Below are positions 35,790-44,319 of a stretch of 64,000 nt of DNA, piece by piece. This DNA comes from Myxococcales bacterium. Its GTDB lineage: Bacteria > Myxococcota_A > Polyangia > Haliangiales > Haliangiaceae. Both the position numbers and the translations under genes were made by a program. The notes under the pieces were generated by a model, which saw only the letters and a program-made list of their open reading frames with translations, made no database searches and was not told where the DNA came from. The number at the start of each line of letters is the position of its first letter. Within the stretch, counting starts at the first letter, position 1. The stretch spans positions 1,302,001-1,366,000 of the forward strand of contig JADJUF010000001.1 in the NCBI GenBank assembly GCA_016717005.1, read 5' to 3'.

Positions 35790-38700
35790 TCAGGGAAGCG
35801 GCTGAAGGAGACCCGCTCGGCCCAACTGGAAGCCGCGTTGCCCGTAGAAGTCGCCGGTCCAGATCGACTGGCCGCCGGCGCTGACGTCGATCTGCGCCTG
35901 GTAATAGTAGACCTTATGGCGCTCGCTGTAGCGGACCACGCGCGACTTGCTGATGTGGACCTGCACGCGCGGTCGCGTGTCGCCGTCGACCGCGTTGGTG
36001 ATCGTGCCGTCCCAGTCCATGACGAACTGGGTGTGCAGCGTGTGCTCGGTGCCATCGGCGACGGTATGCAGGTCCATGGCCGACGGCAAGAGGCCGGTGC
36101 CCTGGACCTTGCTGGGGTCCTTGGCGATGTCGGCGAAGTCGACGCCGCCCTTGCCGTCGGGCACATCGAGTTCGATGCGCTTTCCTTTCTTGTGCGTCGG
36201 ATGACTGTGCGCGACCGACCGCACGTTGGCCGGCATGCTCACCTGTTCCGCGTCGCCGATGTACATCACGAAGCCGTCCCGGGTCTGCACCAGCGCCCAC
36301 TCGCGCTCGGTGACCTTCAGGTGCTTCGGGATGTCGTCGATGTCGAGCGTCGCCAGCGCGTTCTTGTCGCCGGTGGCGAGCAGGTGGAGGACCGCCTCGC
36401 CCTCCGCCCGGGTCTTGAGCACCTTGCCGACCGCGCGCGACCCCGGGCGCATCAGGTCCTTGCCCCGGCGGGTCGGGTGCAAGTCCTTGGCGTGGGCCAG
36501 CTCGTCATCGGCGAGCGTCCGCACCGGGTGGTGCCCCTCCCGCAGCGGATCGTCGGGGTCCTTGTACGGGCCGCCCTTGCGGGGCGCGTCGGGATCGGGC
36601 CCCGCGGGCTTGTCGACGTGGGGCGCGTCGACGTGCGGCGCATCGACGTCGACGTCGGGGGCGCCACCGTGGGGCTTGCCGGTGTGCGGCATGTCGGGCC
36701 CGTCGCCGCCACCCATCTTCACGACCTTGCGCGCGTTCTTGCCGACCGCTTCCTCGGCCTCCTTCACCGCCTTGACCGGCAGCTTGATGCTCTTGCGCAG
36801 CTTGCCGACGTAGGTGCCGATCGAGCCGGCCGCGTCGGCCGCCTGGATCACCTTGATGAACGCGCCGAAGCGACCGGCGCCCGCGATGACCGTACCCTCG
36901 CCCACCGTCACCAGCGTGATGAACGCCAGCATCATCACGTAGCCGACGAACTCGCCCTGGAAGTTGCCGCGGTCGTAGTCGTTCTTCGCCTCCCACTTCT
37001 CCATGAAGTCGGTGGCGATGTCCTGCATGATCTCCTTCCGGTTCTTCCACGCCGCGGACAGCTGCTTGGCGAACGCCTTGATCTCGGTGAAGTCGCCGAC
37101 CAGCATCTTGGCCGCCGACCAGATCAGCGACGCCAGATCGCCGACGCCCTTGAACAGGTCCACCAGCGAGCCCCACGCCCCCTCGAGCAAGCCCACGACG
37201 AAGCCGGCCGCGTACTGGGCCCAGTCGATCGCGCGCTCGATCACGCCGACCGTCGAGTCCCAGGCGTCGCGCATCATCTCGCCGAGGTCCTGGACCGCCT
37301 CGTAGCTGTCGGACCCCGAGACGATCTTGCCGCTGGCGCGCAGCTGGTTGACGAACTCGATCGACGGCACCCACAGCATGTGGCCCTCGCGCACCCGCGC
37401 CCTGGACCACAGCTCGAACGCCTCGCGGTTGTCCTTGGTCGACAGCGCCTTGTCGTCGACGTCGATCTGCCCGGCGCCCTTTCGGTACACCGCGCGGCGG
37501 CCGTGGTTCGCGTGGTAGATGGCCTGCACGTACAGCCGCGCGTCGGTGCCCCAATGGAAGTCTGGGTAGTGCTTCGCGGCGATGTCCTTGAGCATGTCGC
37601 CGGGCTTCACCTGGTACAGCGCCGCGGTGGGCTCGGGCGGATCGGTCACGACCAGGTGCGACTCGACGAAGCCCTCGCCGGTCGGGCTGCCGTCCAGGCC
37701 GGGCGCGACCACGTGGTACCAGCCGTTCGAGGTCTCGCGGTCAGCGATGACCATGGTCCCGAACGGCAGCAGCGTGCCCTTCGCGCCGGCCGGCGTCGCG
37801 CGCAGGTGCAGGCCCTGCTCGGCGCTCACCCGCGCGGTCTCGTGCACGGCCTTGGTGGTCTCGCCGGGCGCGAGCTGCTTCCACACGTCGGCGCCGGCCG
37901 CGTCGCTGACCGCCTGCACCGGCTTGTACGCGCGCGCCGCGTGCTCGATGCGCTTGAGCATGCGCGCGCGGGTCGTTGTCGCGAACGCGTGGTGGAACGC
38001 GGTGGCCAGCTTGTCGGACGCCGGTGGCGGCTGCACCGACAGCCGCGCCCACAGCGACGCGTAGACGTCGACGTCGAACGGCATCAAGAGCCCGTCGAAC
38101 TCGGCCGCGCGCAGCTCGGCCTCCTCCTGATCGCCGGCGGCGACCGGGCGCTTCAAGATCTCCAGCAGGTCCCGCTCGAGCCCGGGGTCGAGCTCGGGCA
38201 CCAGGTCGCGGTCGGTGGCGGTCGCGACCTTGCGCTGCACCCGCACGCCCACCGGCGGCCCGGCCGCCAGCAGATCCTCGGCGCTGACGCCGGCGACCAC
38301 GCGGTCCGCGACCTGGTCGGCGTGGGCCTCGAGCGCACCGTCCCCGCCAGCGCCGTGGCACTGCACGCCCTGTTGCTGCTGCGCGACGTGCGCGGCCTCG
38401 TGCGCGGCCAGGTGCAGATCCGGCGGCGCCGCGAACGCGACGTGATCGCCGACCGCGAGCGCCTGCGCGCCCTGCGCCCGCGTGATCGCGCCGCCCTCGC
38501 CGCCGACGTGGGCCGTGACCCCATCGAGCACGCTGGCGTGCTCGCCGAACGACCTGCGGATCCGATCGCCGTGCGGCAACGCCTGCCCGGTCGCGGGCAA
38601 GCCCAGCCCGCCGTCACCGGTCACCCGCCCCGCGCTCGGGTGCGCGTGCTGCACGGGGACGCCGCCGCCGTCGGCCCCGCCACGCTCGGAGGCCTCCCCG

Positions 38701-38999
38701 CTGCGCGCCGCACCGCCCGCTTCGCGCGGCTGCGGGACGGCTCGACCAGCGAGCGCGCCCTTGGCCTGTGCGGCCGTCTGGAGGTGCAGCGAGAACGGGT
38801 CGTCGAGGCCTTCGAGCGCCGACGGCGGGGTCGAGGTTGTGGTCCGATCCGCGATCGCGGCTGGAGGGGCCGCGGAGGTCAGCTGGACGGGCGGGAATCC
38901 AGCGGTCAGCGTTCGTTTCCCGGGTGCGGGCGCGACCCGAGGTGCGAACTCCAGCGGAGCGTCGCGCAGGCGGTCCCGGGCGCGCCGGACGTCGGTCAT
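35790..38999 (-). CDS. DUF4157 (eCIS core domain) toxin-like multidomain protein
   Basis: The 1069-aa protein has a disordered Pro/Gly/Ala-rich N-terminus. A DUF4157/eCIS-core domain (about 145-215) carries SFGEHASVLDGVTAHVG, ALAVGDHVAF and H200-EAA-H204-VAQQQQGVQ. An SH3-like segment lies at about 390-450 and a LysM-like one at about 458-500 (YQVKPGDMLKDIAAKHY). Hydrophobic or amphipathic helices cover about 575-740, then a His/Asp/Pro linker (APHVDAPHVDKPAGP) and a C-terminal domain from about 840. That domain contains H931-S-H933-P and a later S973-AM-D976, reminiscent of JAMM-type metal sites though the spacing is longer than usual. DUF4157 proteins are often cargo of extracellular contractile injection systems or polymorphic toxins. 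No injection-system structural genes lie nearby. Confidence 0.65.
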   Translation of the reverse strand: MTDVRRARDRLRDAPLEFAPRVAPAPGKRTLTAGFPPVQLTSAAPPAAIADRTTTSTPPSALEGLDDPFSLHLQTAAQAKGALAGRAVPQPREAGGAARSGEASERGGADGGGVPVQHAHPSAGRVTGDGGLGLPATGQALPHGDRIRRSFGEHASVLDGVTAHVGGEGGAITRAQGAQALAVGDHVAFAAPPDLHLAAHEAAHVAQQQQGVQCHGAGGDGALEAHADQVADRVVAGVSAEDLLAAGPPVGVRVQRKVATATDRDLVPELDPGLERDLLEILKRPVAAGDQEEAELRAAEFDGLLMPFDVDVYASLWARLSVQPPPASDKLATAFHHAFATTTRARMLKRIEHAARAYKPVQAVSDAAGADVWKQLAPGETTKAVHETARVSAEQGLHLRATPAGAKGTLLPFGTMVIADRETSNGWYHVVAPGLDGSPTGEGFVESHLVVTDPPEPTAALYQVKPGDMLKDIAAKHYPDFHWGTDARLYVQAIYHANHGRRAVYRKGAGQIDVDDKALSTKDNREAFELWSRARVREGHMLWVPSIEFVNQLRASGKIVSGSDSYEAVQDLGEMMRDAWDSTVGVIERAIDWAQYAAGFVVGLLEGAWGSLVDLFKGVGDLASLIWSAAKMLVGDFTEIKAFAKQLSAAWKNRKEIMQDIATDFMEKWEAKNDYDRGNFQGEFVGYVMMLAFITLVTVGEGTVIAGAGRFGAFIKVIQAADAAGSIGTYVGKLRKSIKLPVKAVKEAEEAVGKNARKVVKMGGGDGPDMPHTGKPHGGAPDVDVDAPHVDAPHVDKPAGPDPDAPRKGGPYKDPDDPLREGHHPVRTLADDELAHAKDLHPTRRGKDLMRPGSRAVGKVLKTRAEGEAVLHLLATGDKNALATLDIDDIPKHLKVTEREWALVQTRDGFVMYIGDAEQVSMPANVRSVAHSHPTHKKGKRIELDVPDGKGGVDFADIAKDPSKVQGTGLLPSAMDLHTVADGTEHTLHTQFVMDWDGTITNAVDGDTRPRVQVHISKSRVVRYSERHKVYYYQAQIDVSAGGQSIWTGDFYGQRGFQLGRAGLLQPLP

Positions 39000-39315
39000 C
39001 GGCGACACCGTGGGCCCGCCGTGGTGCCGCGGTTGGTGACCACCGCGCGCTCGCACAGGAGTCGGGCGACCGCACCAGGCATGGGTCGGGTCCGAAGAAC
39101 ATCCGTCTCACCGATTCCGGCTCCGGCATCCATGCCGACCTATCGGCCAGCGCGTCGAACGGTTGCGCGGGGCGGAAGGGCTGGAGGGCCGCAGGCCTCC
39201 GTCGCCCATCGCGGTTGTCCCGATCCCGACCCGATCTAGCGCCGCGCCGCGCGCAAGACCTTTGCGATTCCGTGTAGTTCGGTGACGAGCTCGGGCGACG
39301 CCGGGCGGCGTCGGC
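39000..39315. other. Gene-free gap upstream of the DUF4157 gene
   Basis: About 316 bp without a supportable gene. It holds the presumed promoter of the DUF4157 gene on the minus strand: a weak CACGGT lies 7 nt before its ATG. It is also the 3' flank of the AhpD-like operon. No clear hairpin plus T-run was found. Confidence 0.4.
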
Positions 39316-39897
39316 TCACTTGTAGCCGCGGCTGAGCAGGCGCTTGGCCGACGCCGCGAACGCCGCCGGCGGGCCGACGTGGAACTCGAACGTGTCGGCG
39401 AGGCGGGTGATCGTGTTGAACAGGAAGCCGACGTTGAGGGCCTCGACCAGCGCCGCGCGGGTCACGCCCGCGGCCAGCGCCGGGCGCACGTCGTCGGGCG
39501 TCAGCGCCGCGTGATCGAGCGTGACCTTGGCGAGGATCGGCAGCACCGCGCGGCACTGCGGCGACAGCGCGTCCTCCTCGGCGCCGGCCAGCGCCGCGTC
39601 GACGACCTCAGCGCCCAGGACCTTCGACGCGACCGCGCCGTGGGCGTTCGTTCAAAACTCGCACTCGTTCTTCTTCGACACCCACGCCGCGAACAGCTCG
39701 CGCTCCCCGACCGACCACGCCGACGGCCCCCGCATGACGTCCTGGATCAGATCGTTGAACGGCGCCCCGAACTGGTGCGGGCGGTAGCGCAGCGTCCGCA
39801 CCACGTCGGGCATCGGGTGCCCCGACACGACGCGCACGATCTTGTACAGGACCCGATCGCCCAGGGTCACGCCGCGCTCGATCGACGGCAGCCGCAT
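39316..39897 (-). CDS. AhpD/carboxymuconolactone-decarboxylase-family selenoprotein (UGA read as Sec82)
   Basis: Read with UGA as selenocysteine, the frame encodes 193 aa of an all-helical AhpD-like protein. Residues 72-87 run WVSKKNECEFU-TNAHG: C79-E-F-U82 and H86 occupy the places of the CxxCxxxH peroxidatic motif. Family-like sequence continues in the same frame for 111 more residues (GAEVVDAALAG, LPILAKVTLDH, LVEALNVGFLFNTITRLADTFEF). The UGA is at 39654-39652 and a SECIS-like hairpin follows it. The ATG overlaps the stop of the upstream gene (TGATG), so the two are translationally coupled. Thiol/selenol-dependent reduction of peroxides is inferred from the motif. Confidence 0.8.
39612..39646 (-). 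promoter_or_regulatory. Bacterial SECIS-like hairpin
   Basis: Starting 11 nt after the UGA, CGGCGC (39640-39635) and GCGTCG (39630-39625) form a 6-bp stem closing a GGUC loop (39634-39631). An outer CGCCCA/TGGGCG pairing (39646-39641 with 39617-39612) extends it. The loop sits at +18 to +21 from the UGA. An apical GGU(C) at about this distance is what SelB recognises in E. coli fdhF, from memory of that element. Confidence 0.6.
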
Positions 39898-40211
39898 CAG
39901 CTCGGCTCCGCGGTGGTCGCCGCCAGCACCGCCAGCGCGTGGTCGATCTGCCGGGTCGCCTGCCCGACCGCCGCCGCCACCGTCAGCTCGAAGATCGCGG
40001 CGTCGTCCTTGCCCTCGGCCCGCAGCGCCGCGACGTGCTCGTCGGTCACGCGGTACGCGTGCTGCCGCACCGTCGCCACCAGCGCCGCCGCGGCCGGGGT
40101 CGCCGGCGTGCCGTCGTAGGCCGCCTCGCGCTCGGCCCGGGGCGTCGCGCCGGTTCCCTCGAGGATCGCCGCGGTCACCGCGGCCCGCCCAGCGGCGAAG
40201 CGATCGTCCAT
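39897..40211 (-). CDS. Small AhpD/CMD-family-like protein without redox cysteines
   Basis: The 104-aa helical protein has DEHVAALRAEGKDDAAIFELTVAAAVGQATRQIDHAL, the second half of the carboxymuconolactone-decarboxylase/AhpD repeat (helix, 'GxxDxxIFEL', helix). It contains no Cys at all, so it cannot catalyse the peroxidase reaction itself. Its stop overlaps the ATG of the selenoprotein gene, and it may be an accessory or heteromeric partner. TACCCT lies 6 nt upstream of the ATG, so this two-gene message should be leaderless. Confidence 0.75.
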   Translation of the reverse strand: MDDRFAAGRAAVTAAILEGTGATPRAEREAAYDGTPATPAAAALVATVRQHAYRVTDEHVAALRAEGKDDAAIFELTVAAAVGQATRQIDHALAVLAATTAEPS

Positions 40212-40217
40212 GGCCCG

Positions 40218-40223
40218 AGGGTA
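40218..40223 (-). promoter_or_regulatory. -10 hexamer TACCCT (leaderless promoter of the AhpD-like operon)
   Basis: TACCCT on the minus strand ends 6 nt before the ATG at 40211. Confidence 0.55.
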
Positions 40224-40368
40224 GCGCATGGCCACGCCGGTCGGGTCGGCCCCGGTGCAGGAACTGCGGCCGGCGCCAGCGCCGGCGCCCCGATCCGGAG
40301 CTGGCACCTCGGGGCCGGGCGGCGGACCGGTCGGGCCCGGAGCCGGCGTCCGTCGGCCCCGGAACCGC

Positions 40369-40374
40369 TAGCAT
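40369..40374 (+). promoter_or_regulatory. -10 hexamer TAGCAT
   Basis: TAGCAT ends 9 nt before the ATG at 40384; a leader of two or three nucleotides at most is predicted. Confidence 0.4.
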
Positions 40375-40383
40375 CGGCGGCCG

Positions 40384-41367
40384 ATGCGCACCATCCCGAC
40401 CCTCGCGACCTCGACCCTCCCGGACCGGGCCGTGTTCGCGCGCCCCTGGCGCGACGGCTGGCTGGTCGCCACCGAGCGCGGCCTCGTGCTCGTGCTCGAT
40501 CGGGCGCTCAGCCGCCGCGGGCAGGTCGCGCGCGGCCCCGCCGTCGTCGACGCGACGCTGGCTCCGGACGACGTGCTGATCAGCGCGGATCCCCGCGCGC
40601 TGACCGCGGTCGAGATCGCGAGCGGCCGCGTCCGGTGGCACCACGCTGGCGCCTACCTGGCCTGCCGAGCGCGGGGCGGCCGCCTGTGGGTGGCCGAGCA
40701 CCTCGGCGCGACCATCGCGATCAGCGTCCGCGATCGAGCGACCGGCGCGCCGCTGCGCGCGCTCACGGTCGCGGCCTCGGCCGACGACGTCCTGTCGCTG
40801 ACCGATCATCCGGATCCCGATCGGATCGTGGCTGCGCGGGCCGGCGCGGACGAGCGTGCGGCGTTCCTGCTCACCGACGCCGCCGACGGCCTGACCGCGA
40901 CCGCGCTCGGTCCGGACGACCACCACGCGCCGGTGTTCACGCCGGCCGGCGACGCGTACCTGTCGGCCGGCGCCGACCGGCTCGTCTACCGCGCGTGGCC
41001 GTCGGATGACGAGCTCGACCTGCTGGCGTGGTCCGACGACGACGACGACGGCGCGCCCGACGACCGCGCCGGCCGCGACCTCCAGTACCTGCCGGGCGGG
41101 TACGCGACCTGGTCGTCGGCCCACGGCCGCCTGTACCTGCTCGATCTGGCGGCGCTGGCGGTGATCGACGAGCTGGTCATCGCCGACCACCCGCTGCGCA
41201 CGGTCGCCGAGCTGCGCCCGAAGCGGCCCAAGGACACGACGCCGGCCACCGACTTCGAGTACGCGACGGCGGGCCCCGACGGCCTGATCCTGACGGTCCA
41301 CGGCCACACCCACCTCGCCGTGACCGCGCTGGCGGCGTGGAGCCCCGACGCCGAGCGCCCGGGGTGA
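40384..41367 (+). CDS. Propeller-like protein, unknown function
   Basis: The 327-aa protein has no signal peptide. Repeating short strands (GWLVATERGLVLVLD, GRVRWHHAGAYLACRARGGRLWVAEH, AYLSAGADRLVYRAW, GRLYLLDLAALAVIDE) suggest a PQQ/WD-like beta-propeller used as an internal sensor or scaffold. An Asp-rich stretch (WSDDDDDGAPDD) sits near residue 220. No enzyme motif is visible. It is transcribed divergently from the AhpD-like operon. Confidence 0.55.
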   Translation: MRTIPTLATSTLPDRAVFARPWRDGWLVATERGLVLVLDRALSRRGQVARGPAVVDATLAPDDVLISADPRALTAVEIASGRVRWHHAGAYLACRARGGRLWVAEHLGATIAISVRDRATGAPLRALTVAASADDVLSLTDHPDPDRIVAARAGADERAAFLLTDAADGLTATALGPDDHHAPVFTPAGDAYLSAGADRLVYRAWPSDDELDLLAWSDDDDDGAPDDRAGRDLQYLPGGYATWSSAHGRLYLLDLAALAVIDELVIADHPLRTVAELRPKRPKDTTPATDFEYATAGPDGLILTVHGHTHLAVTALAAWSPDAERPG

Positions 41368-41439
41368 CGGTCAGGCGGCGAGCGCGTCGCACCGGCCGCG
41401 CGGATCGCGGTGAACCGCGGCCGCGCCCGCGCACGTCGC

Positions 41440-43047
41440 TCAGCTGGCCAGCGAGCGCACGAACAGCTCGATGTTGCGGCGCAGGTCGCGATCCTCGCAG
41501 TGCGGCAGCGCCCGGCGCCAGGTCTCGACCGCGCGCCCGGTCTCGCCGCGCTCGTAGTAGAGGTAGGCCAGCCGGGTCAGCGCCGGGAAGTAGTCGGGCG
41601 CGTGGCTGACGACCTCCTCGTACTCGCGCACGGCGTCGTCGCGGTGCGCGGTGCGCTGGAGCATGTTGGCGAGCGCGAACCGCACCCGGACCGAGGCCGG
41701 CGCCTCGTCGAGCCGGGCGCGCAGCGCCGCGATCGCCCCGGCGCCGTCGCCGGCCTCGTAGCGATCGAGCGCGCGCCGCAGGTGGACCTCGTCGGCGGCG
41801 GCCCGGGCCGCGGTCCGCCGCCGGCCGAGCAGCTCACGGACGATCCGCAAGAGCCGGATCGTGTCGAGCGGCTTGGCGGCGTAGCCGTCGGCGCTGTAGC
41901 GCAGGAGCACCTCGGGCGTGACCCGCCCGGACTCGATCACCGCCGACATCAAGATCACGCCGACCTCGCGCAGGCGTGGGGTGCGCTTGATCGCGCGGCA
42001 CAGCCGGAAGCCGTCGACGCCGGGCAAGAGGATGTCGGCGATCACCACGTCGGGCGCCAGCTCGCGCAGCGCCGCGATCGCGTCGTCGCCCGAGGCCGCG
42101 GTCGCGACCTGGTAGCCGCGCGGCGCGAACTCCTTCACCAGCAGCTGGCGCGTGGCGTAGTCGTCGTCGACGATCAGCACGCCGCCGATGCCGTCGGCGC
42201 TCGCCGCCGGCCCGGCGGTGAGCGTGCGCACCAGCGCCGCGACGTCGTCCTCGCCGGTCACGGCCGGCGCGGCGTCGAGCCCGGGATCGCTGTCGACCCC
42301 CGAACCGGCGCCGGCCCGGGACCACGGCCCGTCGGTCGGCCACGCGGCGCCGCGCGGCGCCAGGATCGCGATCTGGCTGGGCAGCTCGTCGTCGAGCGCG
42401 GCGTCCTCGTCGGGCTCGATCAGCTGCCGGACGTGGATCTCCTTGGTGCTGTCCTCCTTGACCACCCGCGCGGCGGCGGCGGCGTCGACGGCCGGCCCGT
42501 CGCCGTCCCCGCCGCCGTCGACCGTCGCGTCGTCGTCGACGCCGACCATGACGGCGTGCGGCACCTCGGCCCGAGGCCCGGGCTCGGTCGACGGGCCGGC
42601 CCAGACCGCGTCGCCGCGGCGGCGCGCCGCCAGGCCGGCCCGGACCGTGCGCGCGACCGTCACCCCCAGCGCGATCGACACCGCGACCGCGCCGCGCCTG
42701 GCCAGCGCCGCCAGCACGCCCGCGTCGAGCTGATCGGGGTGCGCGACCGCGACGAGCACCGCGCCGCCCTCGACCGCGACCGGCACCATCTGGGCGCCGA
42801 GCCAGATCTCGTCGGCGACGCCGTCGAGCAGCGTCAGATCGATCACCGACTCGTCGAGCACGATCGCCGACCGGCCCATCGCGGCCGCGAGCACCGCGGC
42901 CAGCGTGCGCTCGTCGGCGTAGCCGAGCACGTACGCCACCGACGCGGTCGGCATGCGCTCGCTCTGGCGCGCGAGCACGTCGTCCAGCGCGCGTTCGTCC
43001 GGTAACGCGCCGAGCTCCAGCAGCCAGCGGCCGAAAGCACTGGACAC
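41440..43047 (-). CDS. GspE_N-like, response-receiver and TPR fusion protein
   Basis: The 535-aa protein has an N-terminal GspE/MshE-N-like domain (residues about 1-165: RWLLELGALPDERALDDVLARQ, ALVAVAHPDQLD), which in relatives binds cyclic-di-GMP or pilus partners. An acidic linker follows. A CheY-like receiver (about 285-405) has VLIVDDDYATRQ, phospho-acceptor Asp338 in VVIADILLPGVDG and the Lys in YAAKPLDTIRL. Two or three TPR motifs end the protein (about 430-530). No output or DNA-binding domain is present, so signalling by protein contact is inferred. This architecture recurs in myxobacteria. It starts with GTG, with TAGCGT 5 nt upstream. Confidence 0.8.
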   Translation of the reverse strand: MSSAFGRWLLELGALPDERALDDVLARQSERMPTASVAYVLGYADERTLAAVLAAAMGRSAIVLDESVIDLTLLDGVADEIWLGAQMVPVAVEGGAVLVAVAHPDQLDAGVLAALARRGAVAVSIALGVTVARTVRAGLAARRRGDAVWAGPSTEPGPRAEVPHAVMVGVDDDATVDGGGDGDGPAVDAAAAARVVKEDSTKEIHVRQLIEPDEDAALDDELPSQIAILAPRGAAWPTDGPWSRAGAGSGVDSDPGLDAAPAVTGEDDVAALVRTLTAGPAASADGIGGVLIVDDDYATRQLLVKEFAPRGYQVATAASGDDAIAALRELAPDVVIADILLPGVDGFRLCRAIKRTPRLREVGVILMSAVIESGRVTPEVLLRYSADGYAAKPLDTIRLLRIVRELLGRRRTAARAAADEVHLRRALDRYEAGDGAGAIAALRARLDEAPASVRVRFALANMLQRTAHRDDAVREYEEVVSHAPDYFPALTRLAYLYYERGETGRAVETWRRALPHCEDRDLRRNIELFVRSLAS

Positions 43048-43052
43048 GCTTC

Positions 43053-43058
43053 ACGCTA
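43053..43058 (-). promoter_or_regulatory. -10 hexamer TAGCGT (leaderless promoter)
   Basis: TAGCGT on the minus strand ends 5 nt before the GTG at 43047. Confidence 0.5.
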
Positions 43059-43200
43059 ACACGCCGATCTGGCGTTCCTCACCGGGGTATCCCGCCCACA
43101 CGCCCCCACTGGCTAGGGCGTGCGCCATCGCGCCAGCGTGTCACACTGTCAGACGCGCGCTCGTGATCCAGGTCTTCGACTTCATGCGCGAGATCGCCTG

Positions 43201-43206
43201 TACCCT
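43201..43206 (+). promoter_or_regulatory. Candidate -10 (TACCCT) of carD with a normal leader
   Basis: TACCCT would give a leader of about 50 nt that contains AAGGAG at 43248-43253, 10 nt before the carD ATG. This contrasts with the leaderless genes around it. Confidence 0.4.
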
Positions 43207-43263
43207 GGAGGCATCAGCCTTGCTGACTGTCTCCGCCAGCCCTCACGAAGGAGAACGCACTAC

Positions 43264-43746
43264 ATGATGTATCAGATCGGCCAGAAGGCGGTTTACCCAG
43301 CGCACGGCGTCGTCGAGGTGGTCGGGGTCGACACCAAGCAGATCGCCGGACAGCCGTTCCTGTTCTACGTGCTCCGTGTACTCGAGAACGGGATGCAGAT
43401 CATGGTCCCCAAGGACAAGGCCGACCAGGTCGGCCTGCGTGCGGTCGCGACCTCGAAGGACGTCGACGAGATGTTCGAGGTGCTCCGCGACCCCGACGTC
43501 ATCCAGGACAAGCAGACCTGGAACCGTCGGTACCGGGGCTTCATGGAGAAGATCAAGACGGGCTCGCTGTTCGACGTCGCCGAGGTGTTCCGCGATCTGA
43601 TGCGCCTGCGCGCGTCGAAGAACCTGTCGTTCGGCGAGCGGCGGATGCTCGAGACCGCGCGCACCTTGATGGTCAAGGAGGTCGCGCTGGCGCGGCGCTG
43701 GAGCGACCTCCAGGCCGGCGAAGAACTCGACGGCGCCTGCGCCTGA
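43264..43746 (+). CDS. carD: CarD/CdnL-family RNA polymerase-binding regulator
   Basis: The 160-aa protein is full length for the CdnL branch. The N-terminal Tudor-like RNAP beta-subunit-interaction domain runs MYQIGQKAVYPAHGVVEVVG to about residue 65; a helical C-terminal domain contains WNRRYRGFMEKIKTG and ASKNLSFGERRMLETARTLMVKEVALA. CdnL stabilises open complexes at rRNA and other growth-related promoters. It lacks the HMGA tail of full-length myxobacterial CarD. The ATG at 43264 is 10 nt from AAGGAG; the next codon is also ATG. Confidence 0.9.
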   Translation: MMYQIGQKAVYPAHGVVEVVGVDTKQIAGQPFLFYVLRVLENGMQIMVPKDKADQVGLRAVATSKDVDEMFEVLRDPDVIQDKQTWNRRYRGFMEKIKTGSLFDVAEVFRDLMRLRASKNLSFGERRMLETARTLMVKEVALARRWSDLQAGEELDGACA

Positions 43747-43768
43747 CGCCAAACCCGACCGTAGTGCA

Positions 43769-43798
43769 TTGATATTGCATCGGCGCGTGTGTTAGGGT
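43769..43798 (+). promoter_or_regulatory. Candidate promoter of the macro-domain gene
   Basis: TTGATA (43769-43774) and TAGGGT (43793-43798) are separated by 18 bp. The -10 equals that of the 6S RNA promoter. The ATG is 11 nt past the -10, so the leader would be about 5 nt. Confidence 0.5.
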
Positions 43799-43809
43799 CC
43801 GACCGCCGA

Positions 43810-44319
43810 ATGCAGGTGCACGTAGCCACCGCGGACCTCGTCACGGTTCCCGTCGACGCCATCGTGAACCCTGGTAACTCCATGGGTATCATGGGCGGAG
43901 GGACCAGCGGGCACATCCGCCGCATCGGCGGCGACGTGATCCAGCAAGACGCGATGGCGCGCGCGCCGATCGCCGTCGGCGCCGCGATCATCACCGCCGC
44001 TGGCGCCCTGCCATGCAAGTTCATCATCCACGCGCCGATCATGGATGAGCCTGGGCAGAAGATCCCGGCCGAGAACGTGCGCCGGGCCGCCCGGGCCGCG
44101 CTCATCGCCGCGGACGTCAAGCAGTTCAAGGTGATCGCGTTCTCGGGCATGGGCACCGACCAGGGCGATGTGCCCATGGAAGAGGCCGCCCGCGCCATCG
44201 TCGAGGAGATCCGCGCCCACAAGCGCGCCTGCCCCGAGACCATCTACCTCGTCGACACCGACGCCGACATGGTCGACACGTTCGAAGACGCCCTGCGCAA
44301 CGCTGTGCAGAATTTATAA
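43810..44319 (+). CDS. Macro-domain (ADP-ribose-binding) protein
   Basis: The 169-aa protein is a single macro domain. IVNPGNSMGIMGGGTSGHIRRIGG corresponds to the VNAAN...GGGVxGAI adenosine/ADP-ribose loop, followed by AAIITAAGALPCKFIIHAPI and VKVIAFSGMGTDQGDVP, the second phosphate-binding loop. Relatives hydrolyse ADP-ribosyl esters or O-acetyl-ADP-ribose; the atypical PGNS in place of AAN leaves the activity uncertain. It starts at 43810 beside its promoter; an earlier in-frame codon at 43789 lies upstream of the -10. Confidence 0.8.
   Translation: MQVHVATADLVTVPVDAIVNPGNSMGIMGGGTSGHIRRIGGDVIQQDAMARAPIAVGAAIITAAGALPCKFIIHAPIMDEPGQKIPAENVRRAARAALIAADVKQFKVIAFSGMGTDQGDVPMEEAARAIVEEIRAHKRACPETIYLVDTDADMVDTFEDALRNAVQNL

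Noticed and set aside
39652..39654. UGA taken as a nonsense mutation making a pseudogene
   Set aside because: Family sequence is intact on both sides, the codon replaces a redox Cys, and a SECIS-like hairpin follows.
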